Shown: positions 19,479-29,218 of the stretch, one piece after another | How the letters are laid out: the number at the start of each line of letters is the position of its first letter | Position numbering within the stretch: the stretch's first letter is position 1 | Assembly: GCF_000018545.1 (NCBI RefSeq) | Contig: NC_012587.1 | Location: 1,116,001-1,180,000 of the forward strand | Source: Sinorhizobium fredii NGR234 | Lineage (GTDB): Bacteria > Pseudomonadota > Alphaproteobacteria > Rhizobiales > Rhizobiaceae | Reading direction: 5' to 3' | Length of the DNA: 64,000 bases | The notes under the pieces: generated by a model | Databases searched by the model: none | Told to the model about the DNA's origin: nothing | What the model saw: only the letters and a program-made list of their open reading frames with translations | Position numbers and translations under genes: made by a program

Positions 19479-22400
19479 ATGGCAGGCGACGAAAGCATTG
19501 GGCAAGGCGCGGCAGGCGCAATGGACCCGCAATTCGTTCACCTGCGGGTCCATTCGGCATTCTCGCTGCTGGAAGGCGCGCTGCCGCTGAAGAAGATCAT
19601 CGCCAAGGCGGTGGCCGACGAGCAGCCGGCCATCGGCATTGCCGATACCAACAACCTGTTCGCGGCGCTGGAGTTCTCCCAGAAGGCAGCGGACGACGGA
19701 TTGCAGCCGATCATCGGCTGCCAGCTCTCCATCGACATGGAGGACGAGGCGGAGGGGGAGCGGCGCAGCCATGCGCAGCAGCTTGCCAAGCTGCCTTCGA
19801 TCGTTCTGATCGCTGCGACCGACGCGGGCTATACACGCCTTGTCGACCTGGTCAGTCGCGCCTATCTCGAAGGCGAAGGTCATCAGGCGGTGCGAGTAAC
19901 GCGCTCCTGGCTTGCGGCTGGCGGCACCGAGGGTCTGATTGCCTTGACCGGCGCCGGCAGTGGGCCGGTCGACCTGGCGCTGAAGGCCGGCTTGGCCGCG
20001 CTTGCCGAAGCGCGCCTCAAGACGCTGGTCGAGCTGTTCGGCGATCGTCTCTATGTCGAACTGCAACGGCACGGCAGTTACGATCGACGCCAGGAGAATC
20101 GCCTGGTCGACCTTGCCTATCGCCACGACATCCCACTCGTTGCGACCAACGAAGCCTTCTTCCCGTCGCCGGCCGACTATGATGCGCATGATGCGCTGAT
20201 GGCCGTTGCCCACAACGCCGTCGTCTCCGACGATCGCCGTTTCCGGTTGACGTCGGATCATTACTTGAAGAGCCGCAAGGAAATGGCGGCGCTCTTCGCC
20301 GATCTGCCGGAGGCGCTGGAAAATACCGTCGAGATCGCGCGCCGCTGCTCCTTCATGCTGAAGACCCGCGGGCCGATCCTGCCGCGCTTCACCGGCGCCT
20401 CGGACGATCCGGTGGAGGCCGAGCGCGCCGAGTCCGCGGAGCTTCGCCGGCAGGCGGAGGAGGGGCTGGAGCAGCGCCTGTCCAGGCTCGGCATGGCGCC
20501 CGGCTACAAGGAAGAAGACTATCGCGAGCGCCTCGCCTTCGAACTCGGCGTTATCGAACGCATGAAGTTCCCCGGCTACTTCCTGATCGTTGCGGACTTC
20601 ATCAAATGGGCGAAGCAGCATGACATCCCCGTCGGCCCGGGCCGCGGCTCGGGCGCCGGCTCGCTGGTCGCCTATGCGCTGACGATCACCGACGTCGATC
20701 CGATGCGCTTCTCGCTGCTCTTCGAGCGCTTCCTCAACCCGGAGCGCGTGTCGATGCCGGACTTCGACATCGACTTCTGCCAGGACCGCCGCGAAGAAGT
20801 GATCCGCTACGTCCAGCAAAAATATGGCCGCGAGCAGGTGGCGCAGATCATCACCTTCGGATCGCTGCAGGCGCGCGCCGCGCTGCGCGACGTCGGACGC
20901 GTGCTGGAAATGCCCTATGGCCAGGTCGACAAGATCTGCAAGCTGGTGCCGAACAATCCGGCCAATCCGACGCCGCTGTCGAAGGCGATCGAGGAGGAAC
21001 CGCGCCTGCAGGAGGAGGCCGAAAAGGAGCCGGTCGTCGGCCGGCTGCTGGACATCGCGCAGAAGATCGAGGGCCTCTACCGCCACGCCTCGACGCATGC
21101 GGCGGGCATCGTCATCGGCGACCGGCCGCTGTCGCAACTGGTGCCGATGTACCGCGATCCGCGCTCCGACATGCCGGTCACCCAGTTCAACATGAAATGG
21201 GTCGAGCAGGCCGGCCTCGTCAAGTTCGACTTCCTGGGCCTGAAGACCCTGACGGTGCTGAAGACGGCAGTCGACTTCGTCGCCAAGCGCGGCATTGCGG
21301 TCGATCTTGCCAGCATCCCGCTCGACGATCCGAAGACCTACGAGATTCTCTCCCGCGGCGAGACGGTCGGGGTATTCCAGGTGGAAAGCGCCGGCATGCG
21401 CAAGGCGCTGATCGGCATGCGGCCCGACTGCATCGAGGACATCATCGCGCTGGTCGCGCTCTACCGGCCGGGTCCGATGGAGAACATCCCGGTCTACAAC
21501 GCCCGCAAGCATGGCGAAGAGGAAATCGAATCGATCCATCCGAAGATCGACCATCTGCTCAAGGAGACTCAAGGGGTCATCGTCTATCAGGAACAGGTGA
21601 TGCAGATCGCCCAGGTGCTGTCGGGCTATTCGCTCGGCGAGGCCGACCTGCTGCGCCGCGCCATGGGCAAGAAGATCAAGGAGGAGATGGACAAGCAGCG
21701 GGCCCGTTTCGTCGAAGGCGCGGTCGGCAACGGCGTGGTAAAACCGCAGGCGGACCTGATCTTCGATCTGCTCGCCAAGTTCGCCAATTACGGTTTCAAC
21801 AAATCGCACGCGGCCGCCTACGCCATCGTCTCCTACCAGACCGCCTATATGAAGGCGCACTATCCGGTCGAGTTCCTGGCGGCCTCGATGACGCTCGACA
21901 TGTCGAACACCGAGAAGATCAACGACTTCCGCCAGGACGCCATCCGGCTCGGAATCCAGGTCATTGCACCCTCGGTGCAGACTTCGTTCCGCCTCTTCGA
22001 GACCGGCGACAACCGCATCTATTACTCGCTTGCCGCCATCAAGGGCGTGGGCGAATCCGCCGTCGAGCACATCGTCGCCGTTCGCGGCGACCGTCCCTTC
22101 GCAAGCCTCGAAGATTTTTGCCTGCGGATCGACCCGAAGCTCCTGAACCGGCGCGTTTTCGAAAGCCTGATCGCCGCCGGCGCCTTCGACTGCTTCGGCT
22201 ACGACCGGGCCGAACTGATCGGCGGGCTCGACCGCATCCTCGGCTTCGCGCAGCGCGCCCAGGAAAACAAGCTGAGCGGCCAGAGCGACATGTTCGGTGC
22301 CGGAGCGGCGACAGGGCCGGAGAAGATCGCGCTGCCGGTCTATACGCCCTGGCTTGCCTCGGAGAAGCTGCATCGGGAGTTTCAGGTGCTCGGCTTCTAC

Positions 22401-22976
22401 CTGTCCGCCCATCCGCTCGACACCTACAACAAGCTGCTGGCGAAGATGCGCGTGCAGACTTTCGCGGATTTCTCGGCCGCCGTGAAGAAAGGGGCGAGTG
22501 CCGGCCGGCTTGCCGGCACGGTGACATCGAAGCAGGAACGCAAGACGCGCACAGGCAACAAGATGGGCATCGTCGCCTTCTCCGACGCGTCGGGCCAGTT
22601 CGAGGCGGTGCTCTTCTCGGAAATGCTGAACCAGTATCGCGATCTGCTGGAGGCCGGCAAATCCCTGGTGATGACCGTGGATGCGGAGGAGCGGCCGGAA
22701 GGGATCGGCCTACGCATCCGCACGCTTCGGTCGCTCGAGGAAGAATCGCTGCAGATGCAGAAGGCGCTGCGCGTCTATGTGCGCGATTCCGGCCCCTTGC
22801 GCTCGATCGCCTCGCACCTCAACGCCAAGGGAGACGGCCTCGTCTCCTTCATCGTCATCAAGGACAATGGGCAGCGGGAGATCGAGGTCGAGCTCAGCGA
22901 GAAATATCGCATCTCGCCGGAGATCGCCGCCGCCCTTCGCTCCGCGCCGGGTGTCGTGGACGTCGAGCTCGTATAG
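19479..22976 (+). CDS. dnaE1: DNA polymerase III subunit alpha (replicative)
   Basis: Catalytic subunit of the replicative polymerase, 1165 residues, the usual length for DnaE1. The N-terminal PHP domain starts FVHLRVHSAFSLLEGALPLKK. The polymerase core contains PVGPGRGSGAGSLVAYALTI and the catalytic aspartates in PDFDIDFCQDRREEVI. The finger and thumb region has YRPGPMENIP, and the C-terminal part has tandem HhH and an OB-fold. Start could be ATG 19479 or the in-frame ATG at 19521 (MDPQFVHLR). DnaE2/ImuC is shorter and differs in the PHP region, so this is the essential copy. It ends 24 nt before the convergent L,D-transpeptidase gene. Confidence 0.96.
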   Translation: MAGDESIGQGAAGAMDPQFVHLRVHSAFSLLEGALPLKKIIAKAVADEQPAIGIADTNNLFAALEFSQKAADDGLQPIIGCQLSIDMEDEAEGERRSHAQQLAKLPSIVLIAATDAGYTRLVDLVSRAYLEGEGHQAVRVTRSWLAAGGTEGLIALTGAGSGPVDLALKAGLAALAEARLKTLVELFGDRLYVELQRHGSYDRRQENRLVDLAYRHDIPLVATNEAFFPSPADYDAHDALMAVAHNAVVSDDRRFRLTSDHYLKSRKEMAALFADLPEALENTVEIARRCSFMLKTRGPILPRFTGASDDPVEAERAESAELRRQAEEGLEQRLSRLGMAPGYKEEDYRERLAFELGVIERMKFPGYFLIVADFIKWAKQHDIPVGPGRGSGAGSLVAYALTITDVDPMRFSLLFERFLNPERVSMPDFDIDFCQDRREEVIRYVQQKYGREQVAQIITFGSLQARAALRDVGRVLEMPYGQVDKICKLVPNNPANPTPLSKAIEEEPRLQEEAEKEPVVGRLLDIAQKIEGLYRHASTHAAGIVIGDRPLSQLVPMYRDPRSDMPVTQFNMKWVEQAGLVKFDFLGLKTLTVLKTAVDFVAKRGIAVDLASIPLDDPKTYEILSRGETVGVFQVESAGMRKALIGMRPDCIEDIIALVALYRPGPMENIPVYNARKHGEEEIESIHPKIDHLLKETQGVIVYQEQVMQIAQVLSGYSLGEADLLRRAMGKKIKEEMDKQRARFVEGAVGNGVVKPQADLIFDLLAKFANYGFNKSHAAAYAIVSYQTAYMKAHYPVEFLAASMTLDMSNTEKINDFRQDAIRLGIQVIAPSVQTSFRLFETGDNRIYYSLAAIKGVGESAVEHIVAVRGDRPFASLEDFCLRIDPKLLNRRVFESLIAAGAFDCFGYDRAELIGGLDRILGFAQRAQENKLSGQSDMFGAGAATGPEKIALPVYTPWLASEKLHREFQVLGFYLSAHPLDTYNKLLAKMRVQTFADFSAAVKKGASAGRLAGTVTSKQERKTRTGNKMGIVAFSDASGQFEAVLFSEMLNQYRDLLEAGKSLVMTVDAEERPEGIGLRIRTLRSLEEESLQMQKALRVYVRDSGPLRSIASHLNAKGDGLVSFIVIKDNGQREIEVELSEKYRISPEIAAALRSAPGVVDVELV

Positions 22977-23000
22977 AACGACCCAGTCAGGGTGAAACCG

Positions 23001-24230
23001 TCAGCGGCCGCTTACCGAATGTGTGATGGTGATGAAGTCGGTGCCTTCGCCGGTCTCCAGTCCCGTGTCGGTGTCGGAGATCGAAAGCGACGACCCATCG
23101 GCAAGAAGGCCGGCAATGCGCCGGCGCACATCGTCGGGCACCGTCAGGCGGTTCAAGGTCCGCTGAAGGGCGTTGAACTCCGTGGGATCGGTGTCAACAG
23201 TGATTCCGAGCCGATCTTTCGCGGCCTTCGAAAGCGTGTTGTCCAGCGCCATGCCGAACCACTTGCCTTGGCCCGTTGCTGCGTCGGTATCCTGGAACTG
23301 GAGAAAATGTGTGCCGAGCGCCAGCTCGGGTTTGTCGATCGTGATCTCCGCCTCGAAGAGCGGCTGAAACGCGCGGCGGACGCGAAGCACGCCGTTCGGC
23401 GGCATGTCCCGGCCAGCCTTGCGATAGACGGCCTCGATCAACTCCGGGGTCGCCTTACCATCCACCGGCAACCCTTCTGCCGTCTGGAAGGAGCTGATCG
23501 CTGCAAGCGTCATCGGGCCGCCGTGTCCATCCGGCGCGCCGGCGTCGTGGCCGAGCGTGGTCAGGAGCATCTGGAGATCGCGCATCGTGTCTTGCCTGCC
23601 GCGCCGGGTGACGAGGATTCGAATGGGCGGCTGCTCGTGAACAAGCAGCGCCGGCGAGGGACGTCTGTCCGTCATGGCCACCTCGACGGAACCTCCGTCG
23701 AAATGGCTGATGGCTGGCCGTAGCGGTACATCCGACATCGGCGGCGCCGGTGGGTGCGCCTGGTTCGGCTGAAACAGCATCGTGCTCGCGATTGCGACGG
23801 GCGTTACCTGACGATCGGAGATCACCACATGCATGCCGCGTTGGGTCATCTTGAACAGGCTAGCGGCGAACTTGCCCGGGAGTCGCACGCAGCCGTGCGA
23901 GGCCGGGTAATCCGGCACATGGTTCGAGCCATGCAACGCGATGCCGGACCAGGTGAGCCGCTGCATGAAGGGCATCGGCGCATTGGAATAGATGTTGGAT
24001 TTGTGATGGCGGCGCTTCTCGAGAATCGAAAAAATGCCGGTCGGCGTCGTGTGGCCGCGCTTTCCTGTCGAGATATTCGACGTGGCGACCACGGTGTCGC
24101 CGTCATAGACGACGAGCGATTGCTGCTGCCTCGATACGACGATCTGCAGCGGCGCCTTCGCGCCGGCCGCCAAGGCGGAAGGTGCCGACGCGATCAGGAC
24201 GGCCAGTCCTATCCCGAGAGTGATACGCAA
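23001..24230 (-). CDS. L,D-transpeptidase (YkuD) with peptidoglycan-binding-like domain
   Basis: Periplasmic enzyme likely to make 3-3 crosslinks in peptidoglycan or to link proteins to it. Signal peptide at residues 1-22 (ending ALAAGA). The YkuD domain spans about residues 27-160, with the catalytic stretch HGSNHVPDYPASHGCVRLP containing His112 and Cys114. The C-terminal half includes a PG_binding_1-like segment (LLTTLGHDAGAPDGHGGPMT, near residues 220-265), as in larger rhizobial L,D-transpeptidases. The start appears to be TTG at 24230, since no ATG or GTG gives a full signal peptide. Length 409 residues. Confidence 0.88.
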   Translation of the reverse strand: MRITLGIGLAVLIASAPSALAAGAKAPLQIVVSRQQQSLVVYDGDTVVATSNISTGKRGHTTPTGIFSILEKRRHHKSNIYSNAPMPFMQRLTWSGIALHGSNHVPDYPASHGCVRLPGKFAASLFKMTQRGMHVVISDRQVTPVAIASTMLFQPNQAHPPAPPMSDVPLRPAISHFDGGSVEVAMTDRRPSPALLVHEQPPIRILVTRRGRQDTMRDLQMLLTTLGHDAGAPDGHGGPMTLAAISSFQTAEGLPVDGKATPELIEAVYRKAGRDMPPNGVLRVRRAFQPLFEAEITIDKPELALGTHFLQFQDTDAATGQGKWFGMALDNTLSKAAKDRLGITVDTDPTEFNALQRTLNRLTVPDDVRRRIAGLLADGSSLSISDTDTGLETGEGTDFITITHSVSGR

Positions 24231-24388
24231 TACAGACCCTCAATCCGACCATGAAGCGCTGCCACACCCTGCGGCGCTTCAAGTCTTGCCGTGCGCGTCA
24301 AGGTTGAGCTGGCGCGACGGACCCATCGAGCGAGGATACAGTTCAATATTTAACGAATTGAAACGAGAGCCGAGGCCCGCGGCGCCTG

Positions 24389-25678
24389 CTATTGATCGCG
24401 TCGGCGTTGGCCGAAGGTATAGCCCGTCTCGACGCTTGTCTTGCCGAACTTGTCGCGCAGCTTGTTGATCGCTTCTTCGGCGGCCGCCCGTCTCGTCGCC
24501 AGAGGGTCGACGAGATCAGGCGGATCGGCGAGGTCGGGGGCGGCGAGGTCGCTGACGCCGATGCCGATCAGCCGGTATTTCGTCCCGTCGGTCTCCTTTT
24601 CGAGCAGTTGGAGGCCAACGCGAAAGATGCGGTCGGCGAGGCGGGTCGGGCTTTCGAGCCGCCGATTGCGGGTGCGGAGCTTGAAGTCCGCGGTCTTGAG
24701 CTTCAAGACGACGGTCTGCCCGGCAAGCTCCGACTTGCGCAACCGCAGCGCGACCTGCTCGCTCAGGTGCCGAAGATGCGGCACGAGCTCTTCCGGACGC
24801 GACAGGTCGTCGTTGAAGGTCGTCTCCGAGGATACGCTCTTTGCCTCGCCATCGGTCTCGACGACGCGCTCGTCCTGTCCGCGCGACAGGCGATAGAGCC
24901 TTTGCCCCATCGAGCCGTAGCGGCGCATCAGGTCTGCTTCCTCCATCGTCTGCAATTGTCCGATCGTGCGGATGCCGTCCCGCTCGAGGGTCGCGGCGAA
25001 GGCCTTGCCGACGCCCCAGATCAGCGTGACGGGGCGCTCCTTCAGGAAGTCGACCGCCTCGGCCTGGCCGATGACGGAGAAGCCGCGCGGCTTCTGCAGA
25101 TCGGAGGCGACTTTGGCGAGGAATTTGCAGTAGGAGAGCCCGACGGAGACGGTGATGCCGACCTCCCGTTCGACCCGTCTCGCAAAGCGCGCCAGCGTGC
25201 GCGCCGGGGGATCGTGATGCAGTCGTTCGGTGCCGTTCAAGTCGAGGAACGCCTCGTCGATCGACAGCGGCTGCACGAGCGGCGTCAGCTCGAGCATCAT
25301 CGTCCTGATCTCACGCCCGACGCGCACGTACTTCTCCATGTTCGGCTTGACCACGACGGCCTGCGGGCAGGCTTCGAGCGCCTTGAACATCGGCATGGCC
25401 GAACGGACGCCGTGAATGCGGGCGATGTAGCAGGCGGTCGAGACGACGCCGCGCTTACCGCCGCCGATGATCACCGGTTTGTCGGCGAGCTCCGGATTGT
25501 CGCGCTTCTCGATCGAGGCGTAGAAGGCGTCGCAGTCTATATGCGCCAGGGTCAACCGATAGAGCTCGGAATGGCTCAGAAGCCGCGGGCTGCCGCAGGC
25601 CACGCAGCGTCGTGCCGCAGCGGCCAGTTCCTTGAGGCAATCTCGGCAGAAGCCGGAAAACGGTGCAGCGCTGGGCAT
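24389..25678 (-). CDS. dinB: DNA polymerase IV with N-terminal zinc-ribbon-like extension
   Basis: Y-family translesion polymerase of 429 residues. An extra head of about 40 residues carries two Cys pairs (Cys11/14 and Cys25/28: FCRDC and RCVACGS), a probable zinc ribbon absent from E. coli DinB. The polymerase follows with the catalytic Asp48 in [20 protein letters not shown] and Asp141/Glu142 in SIDEAFLDL, the fingers and little-finger domains, and ends in an Asp/Pro-rich tail without a clear QLxLF clamp motif. A LexA box lies only 6-20 nt before the ATG, so it is SOS-regulated. Rhizobia often have two dinB genes. Confidence 0.93.
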   Translation of the reverse strand: MPSAAPFSGFCRDCLKELAAAARRCVACGSPRLLSHSELYRLTLAHIDCDAFYASIEKRDNPELADKPVIIGGGKRGVVSTACYIARIHGVRSAMPMFKALEACPQAVVVKPNMEKYVRVGREIRTMMLELTPLVQPLSIDEAFLDLNGTERLHHDPPARTLARFARRVEREVGITVSVGLSYCKFLAKVASDLQKPRGFSVIGQAEAVDFLKERPVTLIWGVGKAFAATLERDGIRTIGQLQTMEEADLMRRYGSMGQRLYRLSRGQDERVVETDGEAKSVSSETTFNDDLSRPEELVPHLRHLSEQVALRLRKSELAGQTVVLKLKTADFKLRTRNRRLESPTRLADRIFRVGLQLLEKETDGTKYRLIGIGVSDLAAPDLADPPDLVDPLATRRAAAEEAINKLRDKFGKTSVETGYTFGQRRRDQ

Positions 25679-25683
25679 GGCCG

Positions 25684-25733
25684 GAACAAATGTTGAACGC
25701 GGCGACTTTACGCTCTACGCTAGTGAGTCTCAA
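25684..25733 (-). promoter_or_regulatory. dinB promoter with LexA box at the start site
   Basis: Read on the minus strand: -35 TTGAGA (25733-25728), 17-nt spacer, -10 TAAAGT (25710-25705), then GTTC-N7-GTTC (25698-25684) over the expected transcription start. This is a textbook alphaproteobacterial LexA box. The gap is only 72 nt and is shared with the divergent acetyltransferase gene at 25751, which may therefore also respond to LexA. Confidence 0.8.
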
Positions 25734-25750
25734 GGCGGCGATCGGAGGCC

Positions 25751-26344
25751 ATGGTGGATAAAATCGCCCTGCAATTTGCGCCGGTGACAAAAGAACTCTG
25801 GCCGGATTTCGAAAAGCTGTTTGGCCCGAAGGGAGCGTATTGCGGTTGCTGGTGCGTTGCCCTGCGGCTGCCCTACAGGATCCGCGGAAACATGTCGGCC
25901 GAGGATCGCAAGGCGTTCATTCGCACGCGCATTGAGGCCGGACCCCCGCCGGGCATTCTCGGCTATTGCGAGGGAAGCCCGGTCGCCTGGGTCCAGGTTG
26001 GGCCTCGTTACGATGTGCCGCAATTCAATTCGCCCCGCACGTGCTCGCGGCCGCTGGAAGAGCTTGAGGCCGAGGACGCGAGCGTCTGGGCTGTGAGTTG
26101 CTTCTTCCTTGCGTCGCCCCTGCGCGGCAAGGGACTAAGTCACCGCATACTCGCCGCCGCCATCGATCACGCGCGAAAAGGTGGCGCGCACTATCTCGAC
26201 GCCTGTCCGATCGATCACAGCAAGCAGCCGAAATCGGTCGCGCTCTATATCGGCTCGACGGCGATTTTCGATGCCGCGGGCTTCGATACCGTCGCGCGGC
26301 GCAAGGACGGCAGGCCGCTGATGCGACTCGATTTAAGGCAATGA
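25751..26344 (+). CDS. GNAT family N-acetyltransferase
   Basis: 197 residues with the acetyl-CoA-binding motif region VSCFFLASPLRGKGLSHRILAAAIDHA, in which SPLRGKGLS stands for the usual Q/RxxGxG/A loop. The Cys-rich patch YCGCWCVALRLPY near residue 30 is typical of a rhizobial subfamily of unknown substrate. GGAGG lies only 2 nt before the ATG at 25751, so a GTG at 25754 could be the true start. It is divergent from dinB across a LexA box. Confidence 0.8.
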   Translation: MVDKIALQFAPVTKELWPDFEKLFGPKGAYCGCWCVALRLPYRIRGNMSAEDRKAFIRTRIEAGPPPGILGYCEGSPVAWVQVGPRYDVPQFNSPRTCSRPLEELEAEDASVWAVSCFFLASPLRGKGLSHRILAAAIDHARKGGAHYLDACPIDHSKQPKSVALYIGSTAIFDAAGFDTVARRKDGRPLMRLDLRQ

Positions 26345-26385
26345 CGATGCGTGCGCAGATTGCGGCCAGCGGAGTCGCGCGACGA

Positions 26386-27030
26386 TCAGCCGCTGTTGGC
26401 GGCGCTCCAGTGGTCGCGGATCACCTTGGCCGCTTCAGGCCAATCCGTCGCAATGTGCATGCCGGCGTCGGGCGGCGGGGCGAGGGCGCGAAAATCCGCA
26501 TTGGCCATCAGATTGATGAGGAGACAGGCCGGCACTTCCTCCCGCACGGAGCGGAGGTTGCGAAGAATGTCGTCGACGAAGACGAGCGGAAGGTCTCGTC
26601 CGCCATGCAGTTGCTTGACCAGCGGCCCCTTCGGCTCCTCGGAAGCGAGCAATGGATAGGAAAGGCCGAGCGTATCGAGCAGTGCCCGGCGCACCGCCGC
26701 ATGACTGGGCGGCATTGCCGTCAGGAAGACGATATCCGCTTCGCCGGACAGTCCGGCCAGCGTCTCGCCGACTTCGCTGGCCGGCGTCTGCCAGCGGTCC
26801 TGCTCGGCGTAGAAGGCGCCGAGCAGGGCCTTTGTCGCAACATCGCTGACCGCGTCACCTTTGCGACGATCGATTATATTGCCGGTGAGACGGAAGGAGC
26901 GGGGCAGCAGCGTGTGTTCGCGAGCCTCCAGAAAGGCCGCGAAGGGCGTCAGGAATTCGAGCACGACTTCGTCTATGTCGGCGACGATCAGCGGCCGGTG
27001 GCCAAGACGGATGTCGCCAGGGTCGGACAC
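26386..27030 (-). CDS. HAD-superfamily hydrolase-like protein
   Basis: 214 residues. HAD motif I is [11 protein letters not shown] (two Asp near residues 18 and 20), motif II the Thr in IVFLTAMP, and motif III/IV a Lys in [11 protein letters not shown] followed by VFVDDI. The fold is therefore a HAD phosphatase/phosphotransferase; the substrate is unknown. The GTG start at 27030 lies 2 nt after the stop of the DUF3572 gene, so the two form an operon, a pairing I associate with rhizobial genomes. Confidence 0.75.
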   Translation of the reverse strand: MSDPGDIRLGHRPLIVADIDEVVLEFLTPFAAFLEAREHTLLPRSFRLTGNIIDRRKGDAVSDVATKALLGAFYAEQDRWQTPASEVGETLAGLSGEADIVFLTAMPPSHAAVRRALLDTLGLSYPLLASEEPKGPLVKQLHGGRDLPLVFVDDILRNLRSVREEVPACLLINLMANADFRALAPPPDAGMHIATDWPEAAKVIRDHWSAANSG

Positions 27031-27032
27031 GC

Positions 27033-27305
27033 TCAGATGTCCTCGAAGTTCGCCGGACCGGAAAATGCCTGGTGCGCCCTGACGACCTCCTCGGGAGCGG
27101 TCTCAGTCGCCGTGCAGAAGGCGATCAACGTCGGCTCGTGGTCCATCAGAAAGGCGACGAGACCGCCCATGAAGCCTGGCTCCCCGATGGCCTTGCGCAA
27201 CGATGCGGGATCTGTGCCGGTCAGCGCCAGGAAACGGGACAGGAGTTCCGGCTCGCCCGCGAGCCAGCCGAGAATCGCGACCGCCGTATCGTCAGCGCTC
27301 TTCAT
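27033..27305 (-). CDS. DUF3572 family protein
   Basis: A 90-residue, mostly helical acidic protein ([20 protein letters not shown]). The pattern FLALTGTDP and [16 protein letters not shown] matches DUF3572, an alphaproteobacterial family without known function. It is co-transcribed with the downstream HAD gene and divergent from divK, with 156 nt between start codons. Confidence 0.8.
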   Translation of the reverse strand: MKSADDTAVAILGWLAGEPELLSRFLALTGTDPASLRKAIGEPGFMGGLVAFLMDHEPTLIAFCTATETAPEEVVRAHQAFSGPANFEDI

Positions 27306-27461
27306 GTTCTTGAATCTCTTCTCATATGGCGTCCGGAGTTACCTCTTTTTCAACCAAATATCGTTAGCCTTGCGACCGAGGAAATGCGTCGAGTCACCAT
27401 TTGTGAAGCTTATATCTCTCCAGGGGACTTGCAAGGCGGCGACAGACAGCAAGGGATCGAC

Positions 27462-27833
27462 ATGCCCAAACAGGTGATGATTGTTGAGGATAACGAGCTG
27501 AACATGAAGCTCTTCCGCGACCTCATTGAGGCTTCTGGCTATGCGACGATCCAGACGCGCAACGGCATGGAAGCGCTCGAACTGGCGCGCAAGCATCGGC
27601 CCGACCTCATCCTCATGGATATCCAGTTGCCGGAGGTGTCCGGCCTCGAAGTCACGAAATGGCTGAAGGAAGACGACGAACTCCACGTCATCCCAGTCAT
27701 CGCCGTAACCGCCTTCGCCATGAAGGGCGACGAGGAGCGTATTCGCCAAGGCGGATGCGAAGCCTACGTTTCCAAGCCGATTTCCGTTCCCAAATTCATT
27801 GAAACGATCAAGACATATCTGGGCGATGCCTGA
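27462..27833 (+). CDS. divK: cell-cycle response regulator DivK
   Basis: Single-domain receiver protein of 123 residues. Phosphorylation of Asp53 (ILMDIQLPE) by DivJ/PleC-type kinases controls CckA and thus CtrA activity. The acidic pocket Glu9/Asp10 and Lys105 (YVSKPI) are intact. ATG at 27462 follows AAGGGATC. The frame is open far upstream, but that part overlaps the antisense DUF3572 gene and is not DivK-like. The AT-rich stretch TTATAT at 27410-27415 may be a -10 element. pleD follows 17 nt later, the conserved alphaproteobacterial divK-pleD pair. Confidence 0.96.
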   Translation: MPKQVMIVEDNELNMKLFRDLIEASGYATIQTRNGMEALELARKHRPDLILMDIQLPEVSGLEVTKWLKEDDELHVIPVIAVTAFAMKGDEERIRQGGCEAYVSKPISVPKFIETIKTYLGDA

Positions 27834-27850
27834 TTGCCGGGAAAGACCAT

Positions 27851-29218
27851 ATGACTGCGCGCATCCTTGTCGTCGATGACGTACCAGCCAATCTGAAGCT
27901 TCTGGAGGCTCGGCTGGTCGCCGAGTATTTCGATGTCCTGACGGCCAGCGATGGACGCTCCGCACTGGCGGTCTGCGAGAACACGCCGGTCGATCTTGTT
28001 CTTCTTGATATCATGATGCCCGACATGGACGGCTTCGAGGTCTGCGAGAGACTGAAGGCAAACAACCGCACCACCCATATTCCGGTGGTCATGGTGACAG
28101 CGCTTGACCAACCCTCCGATCGGGTGCGCGGCCTCAAGGCCGGCGCCGACGATTTCCTCACCAAGCCGGTCAATGACCTTCAATTGATGTCGCGCGTAAA
28201 GAGCCTGGTCCGGCTGAAGAATGTCAGCGACGAATTGCGCCTCAGGGCCCAGACGGCGCACACGATCGGTTTGCAGGAGCTTGCCCGTGCCGACCGTCCC
28301 GATGAGCCCGGTAACGTCCTCCTCGTCGATGGCCGCGCCTCCTCGCAGGAACGGCTGTTGCGCGCCCTGAAGCCGATCGCCGAGGTCGCGGTGATTTCCG
28401 ATCCGCAGGCCGCCTTGTTCGAAGCCGCCGAGAACAGCTTCGACCTGGTGATCGTCAATGCGAATTTCGACGACTACGATCCGTTGCGCCTCTGCTCGCA
28501 GTTGCGTTCGCTCGAGAGAACGCGCTTCATCCCCATCCTGCTCGTCACGGAGCAGGGGAGCGAAGAGATGATCGTTCGCGCGCTCGAGCTTGGCGTGACG
28601 GACTACATCATGCGACCGGTCGATCCCAACGAACTGGTGGCGCGCTCCCTGACGCAGATCCGCCGCAAGCACTGCAACGACCAGCTGCGCGCCAGCGTTC
28701 AGCACACGATCGAATTGGCGATCACCGACGACCTCACCGGCCTTCACAACCGCCGCTACCTCGACAGCCATCTGAAGCTGTTGATTGACCGCGCGCGTGC
28801 GCGTGGCCGGCCGCTTTCGATCTGCATCACCGATATCGACCGCTTCAAGCTGGTCAACGACACCCATGGGCATGATGCCGGTGACGAAGTTCTGCGCGAA
28901 TTCGCCAGGCGCGTCCGCGCGACGGTGCGCGGCGCCGATCTCGCCTGCCGTTTCGGCGGCGAGGAATTCGTCATCGTCATGCCCGACACGACGCCGGAGA
29001 TGGCGGCGATTGTCGCCGAACGGTTGCGCTTGATGGTCGAGGGACGCGCATTCGGGATTTCGCAGGGAGATACGGTCCTCAACGTCACGGCGTCACTTGG
29101 GATTGCCACCCTGCGGCCTGGGGACGATACGCCCGAAGCCCTGCTGAAGCGCGCCGACACGGCACTCTACGAAGCCAAGAACAACGGGCGCAACCGGGTG
29201 GTCGCGGCGGCCGCGTAA
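27851..29218 (+). CDS. pleD: diguanylate cyclase response regulator PleD
   Basis: Makes c-di-GMP when phosphorylated and dimerised; part of the polar-development and cell-cycle circuit with DivK. 455 residues. First receiver domain at about 1-120 with phosphoacceptor Asp53 (LLDIMMPDMDG) and Lys105. Second receiver at about 155-270 in which the phosphoacceptor is lost (IVNANFDD), an adaptor domain as in Caulobacter PleD. GGDEF domain from about 285 with GGEEF at 369-373 and the RGAD inhibitory site at 360-363, so product inhibition is retained. Co-transcribed with divK. Confidence 0.96.
   Translation: MTARILVVDDVPANLKLLEARLVAEYFDVLTASDGRSALAVCENTPVDLVLLDIMMPDMDGFEVCERLKANNRTTHIPVVMVTALDQPSDRVRGLKAGADDFLTKPVNDLQLMSRVKSLVRLKNVSDELRLRAQTAHTIGLQELARADRPDEPGNVLLVDGRASSQERLLRALKPIAEVAVISDPQAALFEAAENSFDLVIVNANFDDYDPLRLCSQLRSLERTRFIPILLVTEQGSEEMIVRALELGVTDYIMRPVDPNELVARSLTQIRRKHCNDQLRASVQHTIELAITDDLTGLHNRRYLDSHLKLLIDRARARGRPLSICITDIDRFKLVNDTHGHDAGDEVLREFARRVRATVRGADLACRFGGEEFVIVMPDTTPEMAAIVAERLRLMVEGRAFGISQGDTVLNVTASLGIATLRPGDDTPEALLKRADTALYEAKNNGRNRVVAAAA

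Noticed and set aside
19311..22412. 1033-codon open frame antisense to dnaE1
   Set aside because: Composition is dominated by Arg, Asp, Gln and His runs, it resembles no family, and it mirrors the codon bias of the intact dnaE1. Similar antisense shadows lie over nuoL (5952-7316), rnr (32531-35086), topA (34786-37767), accC (54870-57050) and rne (60255-62651).
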